NCBI GenBank assembly: GCA_017535925.1
Contig: JAFXTD010000027.1
Coordinates: 1-64,000, forward strand
Source of the DNA: Selenomonadaceae bacterium
Lineage (GTDB): Bacteria; Bacillota; Negativicutes; Selenomonadales; Selenomonadaceae
DNA: 64,000 nucleotides
Reading direction: 5' to 3'
Below are positions 59,941-64,000 of this stretch, piece after piece (within the stretch, counting starts at the first letter, position 1; each line of letters starts with the position of its first letter). The notes under the pieces are model-generated. The model saw only the letters and a program-made list of their open reading frames with translations, ran no database searches and had not been told where the DNA came from. A program made the translations under genes and the position numbers.

Positions 59941-62235
59941 TTATCTTAACAGACCAAGCACCGCGCTTGAATGTTGATTTGCAATGGCGAACATCGATTG
60001 CATTCTGTCTCTTTGGAAGAAGTCCAGCGCGTATACCGTCAAAGTTTTTGCCATGTTCGCGTTGCGTATCATTGAATCGGGCTCTTGAATGTTGCTGATT
60101 TCAATCGCCAAACTGTCCGCAATGTATCCGAGCCGCTTTTCGGAAGAGCCGATTGTTTGAAGTTGTTCGGTCGCTTTGCTCAAGGCGTTGTTTATCGTCG
60201 ACAGAGCCGCGTCCGCGTCTTCCTTTGTCGAAATGCTGATTATGTTTCCGTCGGCACCTTTGAGACCGAAAGCCTCCGCACGCATGTCGTTGAAGCCGAA
60301 GTTCATTGTTTGGTCAATCGTTTCACCGATTTGGAAGAAGATAGAATTATCTTCCCGCTCGTCTTCGGCAAAAGTCGTCGTCTTGAAATTATTCAGCGCG
60401 CCGGTCGCAGCCGATTTGGTATTGCCCGAAGCGTCAGTGACGTTGATTGAGATGCCGGAAATTTGTTCGGCAAGTCCCGGTTTGCGAGCCGTCACGCTCA
60501 AGCCGTTGTTGCCGTCGGATTGAACAATATCGGCGGTCAACAAATTATACTGCGCCAAGTCTCTTTGATATTGAGGATACAATTCCGTGTCGTATTCGTT
60601 TTTGTAATCCAGATAGATTTTATTTTCCGCGTCGAACTTATCCCATTGCGCTTTATCGCTTACGTATTGGTCGTATTCCGCTTGTTGGATTTTATAATTG
60701 TCAAAGGCTGCCTTTTGCTCACGATACCTGACGTAGGCGGTTGCCTCCTGCGGAGAATAATTTGCAACGGCTCTGTCGTAAGCTTCCTTTTCCGCTTGAT
60801 ACTGTGCCTGCTGTTCGGGAGTGGCATCTTCGTCAAGTTCGGTCGGCGCGGCAATAATTTCTGCACCGGACAGAAATGCCTCGTAAGCTGTCGAATAAAT
60901 TTCGTATTGCCTCGCCGCCGCATTGTATTCGTTATTCTTGTCATTGTAAGCGGCAAGCTTATCGGCGTAGTCGGAATTGTTAAGCGCGTTGTTTATAATT
61001 CCGGCATTGGCATCTGCACCGGCTCTTGCCTCCTCCGAAAGATTTTTATAAGCGTCGGAGGCAGTCCAATCAGTCAAATCTTTTACGGAGCCGTCGCTTT
61101 GACTTGCCAGCATTTCCACTTGCAAGGAAGAAACAAATTCGCCTATACCTTCAGGCAAATCTTCTGCGAGCAAATTATCGCCGAAATCATTTACGGCGTC
61201 TTCGAGGTCTTCGTAAGCTGAAAGAGCTTGCGCATTACTGGGCTGTTCGAAATCGGCTTGAACGTATTCGGAAGGAATGGGATTAATCGAAACTTCCGCG
61301 CCCGGGTCTTCCACAGGTTCGGGCTTCTGAATAACTTCAACGGGTCTTGCAACAAGCGGTTCGGCAGGGCGAATTTCTTCAGGGTTTTGAGGCAATTCGG
61401 GTGCCTTTAACATTCCGCGTTCTCCGCCGACAAATGCCGCGTTGGTGTATGTCATGCCACCGTCTTCGGTTGCAGTCACTCCGTTTATCCTGTTGAGGTT
61501 TTTAAAAATATCTTCAAGCGTATTTTCGCCGACGGTAAAGCTCGCCGTATAAATGTTGCCGCCTTGAACGTAAGAGGCAGTGATACGGTCGGAGGTCTCA
61601 ATGCCGAGACTTACGCCGCTGCTGTTTTGCAAGGCGGTTAATGCAGTCGAGGCGGTCGTGCCGTTGTAGAGTGAATTATTACTCATTACCGTTGCGATTG
61701 CCGGGTTGCCCGTCGTGGAAGAACCGTCAATCAGTTTTCTGCCGTTGAAAGTAATTTGTGAATCCGTCGAAATTTGATTGACGAGACGATTAATATCCCG
61801 TTGAATTACACGGCGATCGACGTCTGTGAGTGCTTCGTCTGTGGCGGAAGTCGCAAGCCGCTGAATCTCTTTGATTGAATCGACGATTGAATTTCCACTT
61901 CCCTGTGCCGTTTTGAGGAGCGCGGTATCGTCTTGAATATTTTTGTTGGCTTGGTCGAGCACTTGCGTCCGAATGCGCAGGCTCTCTTCGATTGTGTAAG
62001 CGGATACATTGTTGATTGCGTCGTCATCGGTTTGTGTGGTTTTTGATGCTCGTTGCATTTCTCTTTGAGCAGCTATCCTGTTTTGATTCAATATCGACAT
62101 TGAACCGAGTGCGTCGCCGGTAATTCCGGTCATTGCCGTTCGTTGACCGATTCCTCTTTGAAAAGCGGCTTTGCTTTGACCGAACATCGGCTGCGAACCG
62201 AACGAGCCGACATTGTTGTTAATCATCGTCGCCAT
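59941..62235 (-). CDS. Flagellin with a large central helical insertion
   Basis: This 764-residue protein has flagellin-type ends: an N-terminal D0/D1 region (about 1-180; SMSILNQNRIAAQREMQRAS, VDRRVIQRDINRLVNQIS) and a C-terminal D1/D0 region (about 640-764; MIRNANMAKTLTVYALDFF, ANQHSSAVLGLLR). Common flagellins are 270-500 residues. Here about 290 residues are inserted (about 275-563): a Pro/Glu-rich stretch, then long Ala/Gln/Tyr-rich helices (KEAYDRAVANYSPQEATAYV, YDQYVSDKAQWDKFDAENK). The insertion should project from the filament. GGAGG fixes the start, and a sigma-28 promoter lies upstream. Confidence 0.85.
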   Translation of the reverse strand: MATMINNNVGSFGSQPMFGQSKAAFQRGIGQRTAMTGITGDALGSMSILNQNRIAAQREMQRASKTTQTDDDAINNVSAYTIEESLRIRTQVLDQANKNIQDDTALLKTAQGSGNSIVDSIKEIQRLATSATDEALTDVDRRVIQRDINRLVNQISTDSQITFNGRKLIDGSSTTGNPAIATVMSNNSLYNGTTASTALTALQNSSGVSLGIETSDRITASYVQGGNIYTASFTVGENTLEDIFKNLNRINGVTATEDGGMTYTNAAFVGGERGMLKAPELPQNPEEIRPAEPLVARPVEVIQKPEPVEDPGAEVSINPIPSEYVQADFEQPSNAQALSAYEDLEDAVNDFGDNLLAEDLPEGIGEFVSSLQVEMLASQSDGSVKDLTDWTASDAYKNLSEEARAGADANAGIINNALNNSDYADKLAAYNDKNNEYNAAARQYEIYSTAYEAFLSGAEIIAAPTELDEDATPEQQAQYQAEKEAYDRAVANYSPQEATAYVRYREQKAAFDNYKIQQAEYDQYVSDKAQWDKFDAENKIYLDYKNEYDTELYPQYQRDLAQYNLLTADIVQSDGNNGLSVTARKPGLAEQISGISINVTDASGNTKSAATGALNNFKTTTFAEDEREDNSIFFQIGETIDQTMNFGFNDMRAEAFGLKGADGNIISISTKEDADAALSTINNALSKATEQLQTIGSSEKRLGYIADSLAIEISNIQEPDSMIRNANMAKTLTVYALDFFQRDRMQSMFAIANQHSSAVLGLLR

Positions 62236-62272
62236 AATAATTCCTCCTTGGTAAAAAAAATCCGTTAAGCTC

Positions 62273-62299
62273 TTATCGGCATTGTAGCAAAAAATTTTT
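62273..62299 (-). promoter_or_regulatory. Sigma-28 (FliA-type) promoter of flagellin
   Basis: On the minus strand AAAAATTT, 11 bases and a perfect GCCGATAA (62280-62273) match the TAAAGTTT-N11-GCCGATAA consensus of the flagellar sigma factor. Confidence 0.75.
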
Positions 62300-62317
62300 G
62301 TCATGCAAAGAGTTTGC

Positions 62318-62355
62318 AAAAAAATATCCCGCAAGTTTTTTATGTGCTTGCGAGA
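62318..62355 (-). terminator. Terminator after floA
   Basis: On the minus strand CTCGCAAG and CTTGCGGG pair around a loop of about 11 bases and are followed by ATATTTTTTT. Confidence 0.75.
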
Positions 62356-62366
62356 TTTTTAAAAGA

Positions 62367-63359
62367 TTATTTCTGCGCGGGAATATGTTTTCTGCTTTTG
62401 CCGACTTCACTGACGGCCTTGCGCATTTCCGTATCCGATTGAACGTTCATCATGTTGTAGTAATCCATGACGCCGAGATTGCCTTTTTTGAAAGCCTCTG
62501 CCATTGCGTGAGGAACTTCGGCTTGAGCCTCGACGACCTTTGCTTCCATCTCTTGGGTGTAAGCTTTCATTTCCTGTTCTTTCGCGACCGCCATAGCCCG
62601 ACGTTCTTCCGCCTTTGCTTGAGCGATTCGTTTGTCAGCCTCTGCTTGGTCTGTTTGAAGTTGCGCGCCGATATTTCTTCCGACATCAACGTCCGCAATG
62701 TCGATTGATAAAATTTCAAACGCCGTGCCCGCGTCGAGTCCCTTGCCCAAAACGGTTTTGGAAATATCATCGGGGCTTTCCAAAACATCGGTGTGCATTT
62801 CGGAGCTGCCGACCGTCGTGACGATACCTTCACCGACACGAGCAATAATCGTTGGCTCGCCCGCGCCGCCGACCAATCTGTCGATATTCGCACGAACCGT
62901 GACACGCGCTTTGATTTTTAATTCGATACCGTTTTTGGCAACGGCAGAGACAACCGGCGTTTCAATGACTTTCGGATTGACGCTCATTTGAACCGCTTCC
63001 AAAACGTCACGACCTGCCAAGTCAATCGCTGCAGACCTTTCAAACGGCAGGACAATCTGCGCACGTTGCGAGGCGATTAAAGCGTCAACAACTTTATCGA
63101 CGTTGCCGCCCGCGAGGTAGTGAGCCTCCAACTGATTGACGTTGACATCCAAGCCTGCCTTGTTTGCTTTGATTAACGGCATGACGATTTTCGCGGGAGG
63201 AACGCGCCGCATCCTCATTCCTATCAGCGTGAATATCCCGACGTGAACATCCGCCGCCAACGCCGAAATCCATAAGCCTATCGGAACGAAATGCAGGAAC
63301 ACCGCCGCGATTATTAATCCGATTAACACGAAGAAGCCTGTACCGATTAGAAAATCCAT
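62367..63359 (-). CDS. floA: Flotillin-like protein FloA
   Basis: This 330-residue protein has an N-terminal membrane segment (about 4-28), an SPFH/band-7-like domain (about 40-230) and a Glu/Ala-rich coiled coil (about 235-300; [20 protein letters not shown]). It matches the UPF0365/FloA family, which organises functional membrane microdomains in Firmicutes. It follows the nfeD gene, the usual partner, in the same operon. GGAGG before the ATG supports the start. The gap to nfeD is filled by two heptad arrays. Confidence 0.93.
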   Translation of the reverse strand: MDFLIGTGFFVLIGLIIAAVFLHFVPIGLWISALAADVHVGIFTLIGMRMRRVPPAKIVMPLIKANKAGLDVNVNQLEAHYLAGGNVDKVVDALIASQRAQIVLPFERSAAIDLAGRDVLEAVQMSVNPKVIETPVVSAVAKNGIELKIKARVTVRANIDRLVGGAGEPTIIARVGEGIVTTVGSSEMHTDVLESPDDISKTVLGKGLDAGTAFEILSIDIADVDVGRNIGAQLQTDQAEADKRIAQAKAEERRAMAVAKEQEMKAYTQEMEAKVVEAQAEVPHAMAEAFKKGNLGVMDYYNMMNVQSDTEMRKAVSEVGKSRKHIPAQK

Positions 63360-63377
63360 GAGTTAAGACCTCCTTTT

Positions 63378-63437
63378 TAAGCTTTGAGCTTTAAGCTTTA
63401 AGGATTTTTTTCCCTAACAGCTGACAGCTAACAGCTA
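63378..63437 (-). repeat. Two heptad arrays between nfeD and floA
   Basis: From the nfeD stop codon (63437-63435) the minus strand reads CTGTTAG, CTGTCAG, CTGTTAG (63434-63414). After a short spacer come three AAGCTTA-like units (63398-63378), ending at the floA ribosome site. Confidence 0.85.
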
Positions 63438-63815
63438 AACTTGACGAACCATTATGCGGGAGCCGTCCACGTTGATAACTTTGACTTTGTCGCCCTGCTT
63501 GACGAAACCGCCTTCCGCCACAACGTCAAGAGGTTCGCCGTCAACAGTGATTGACCCGGCAGGGCGCAAGTCGGTCACGCAAACACCAATCGCGCCGAGA
63601 AATTTGCTCTTGTCAATGACGCTTGTATAGCCGTTGCGATTTTGCTGGCGTTCTTCAAGGACAAGTTCGTCAAGCATTCCCTCATTCTTCTTTGAGCCGC
63701 GAGAGCCGAGATACAACACAATGAAAATCCCACACAACGCGATGGCTATCATTGCGCAATACGTCAGCATTACAACCGCCGAACTTGCTCCCGAAAAAAT
63801 TTGAACGTCCGACAT
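63435..63815 (-). CDS. NfeD-family membrane protein (short form)
   Basis: This 126-residue protein has one membrane segment (about 12-36) and a C-terminal OB-fold domain (about 70-126; LGAIGVCVTDLRPAGSITVDGEPLDVVAEGGFV and GDKVKVINVDGSRIMVRQV). This is the short NfeD form without the protease domain, and it typically works with flotillins such as FloA, encoded next. The ATG at 63815 follows GGAGGTGAG. Its TAG stop codon lies at the start of a heptad array. Confidence 0.88.
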   Translation of the reverse strand: MSDVQIFSGASSAVVMLTYCAMIAIALCGIFIVLYLGSRGSKKNEGMLDELVLEERQQNRNGYTSVIDKSKFLGAIGVCVTDLRPAGSITVDGEPLDVVAEGGFVKQGDKVKVINVDGSRIMVRQV

Positions 63816-63842
63816 CTCCCTCACCTCCGCAAAAAATTTAAA

Positions 63843-64000
63843 TCAGTTCGGAATAATTATTTCTGCGCCGCCGTTTGAATCACTTTCAGAATTGTAAGGC
63901 AACTGCTCACGATTTTGTGCAAAACGTTTTCTGAACTCCTCGATTTCCTTTTTGAACATCGGAATAAATTTTTCAATCCGCTTTGCCGCCTCCGCCGTCA
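63843..64000 (-). CDS. C-terminal end of an unidentified protein (partial)
   Basis: An open frame enters from the right edge and ends with TGA at 63845-63843, just upstream of nfeD in the same direction. The visible 52 residues contain a charged helix (AAKRIEKFIPMFKKEIEEFRK split at its end) and a Gly/Asn-rich tail ending AEIIIPN. It is too short for family assignment. It is probably the gene before nfeD in the operon. Confidence 0.6.
   Translation of the reverse strand, partial: TAEAAKRIEKFIPMFKKEIEEFRKRFAQNREQLPYNSESDSNGGAEIIIPN

Overview
The window reads as chromosome of an anaerobic, motile, two-membrane Firmicute, most likely a member of the Negativicutes (Selenomonas/Anaerovibrio-like). 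The reasons are the combination of outer-membrane features (TolC, flagellar L-ring FlgH and P-ring FlgI, large RTX-type secreted proteins, strand-loop-strand O-heptosyltransferases) with Firmicute-type genes (FloA/NfeD, AGGAGG ribosome sites, GutM/SorC glucitol regulation) and a sodium-pumping decarboxylase pair. No rRNA, tRNA, CRISPR array or intact transposase was found.

Layout. 0.3-8.9 kb: a five-gene export operon (TolC, HlyD-like adaptor, then the NHLM-type trio of adaptor, C39-peptidase ABC transporter and second ABC transporter). 9.2-15.0 kb: a glucitol/sorbitol PTS operon (SorC regulator, gutM, IIC, a IIBC protein with a doubled IIB domain, a IIA-dehydrogenase fusion, an epimerase-like protein). 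15.1-17.1 kb, minus strand: motA-motB-acpS. 17.4-19.0 kb: decarboxylase gamma and beta subunits. 19.2-35.9 kb: one gene for a 5,556-residue repetitive RTX-type surface protein. 36-37 kb: queD-queE. 37.1-41.1 kb: three tandem O-heptosyltransferase paralogues. 41.4-43.2 kb: Fe-S aldo/keto reductase, small ORF, flavodoxin. 43.3-44.2 kb, minus: cell-wall 3D-domain protein. 44.4-48.8 kb: flgG-flgA-flgH-(two unknown ORFs)-flgI-flgJ. 48.8-52.1 kb, minus: a two-phosphatase fusion and Sel1/TPR-like genes, one broken by an in-frame stop. 52.4-53.4 kb: a WYL-like regulator. 53.5-55.9 kb, minus: manA-methyltransferase-ABC permease. 56-58 kb: an RTX protein divergent from an XRE regulator. 58-59.8 kb, minus: a membrane protein and a DUF2971 protein. 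59.9-62.2 kb, minus: a flagellin with a large central insertion. 62.4-64 kb, minus: nfeD-floA and the 3' end of another gene.

How the parts may work together. The export operon, the giant protein with a doubled FDLQRF N-terminus and RTX-like C-terminus, and the three heptosyltransferases could form one pathway that glycosylates and secretes a surface adhesin; this is inference from gene content. Most flagellar genes here cover rod, rings, filament and stator.

The most unusual signal is non-coding: at least twelve short arrays of 7-bp tandem repeats, each with its own unit sequence, sit in gene gaps, many inside operons. In eight genes (gutM, the IIA-dehydrogenase, the epimerase-like gene, motA, the giant adhesin, flgG, flgA, nfeD) the stop codon falls inside the array or in the heptad phase of its edge. 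Two further dispersed elements accompany them: a 147-bp MITE-like element and a composite hairpin element that carries a ribosome-binding site.
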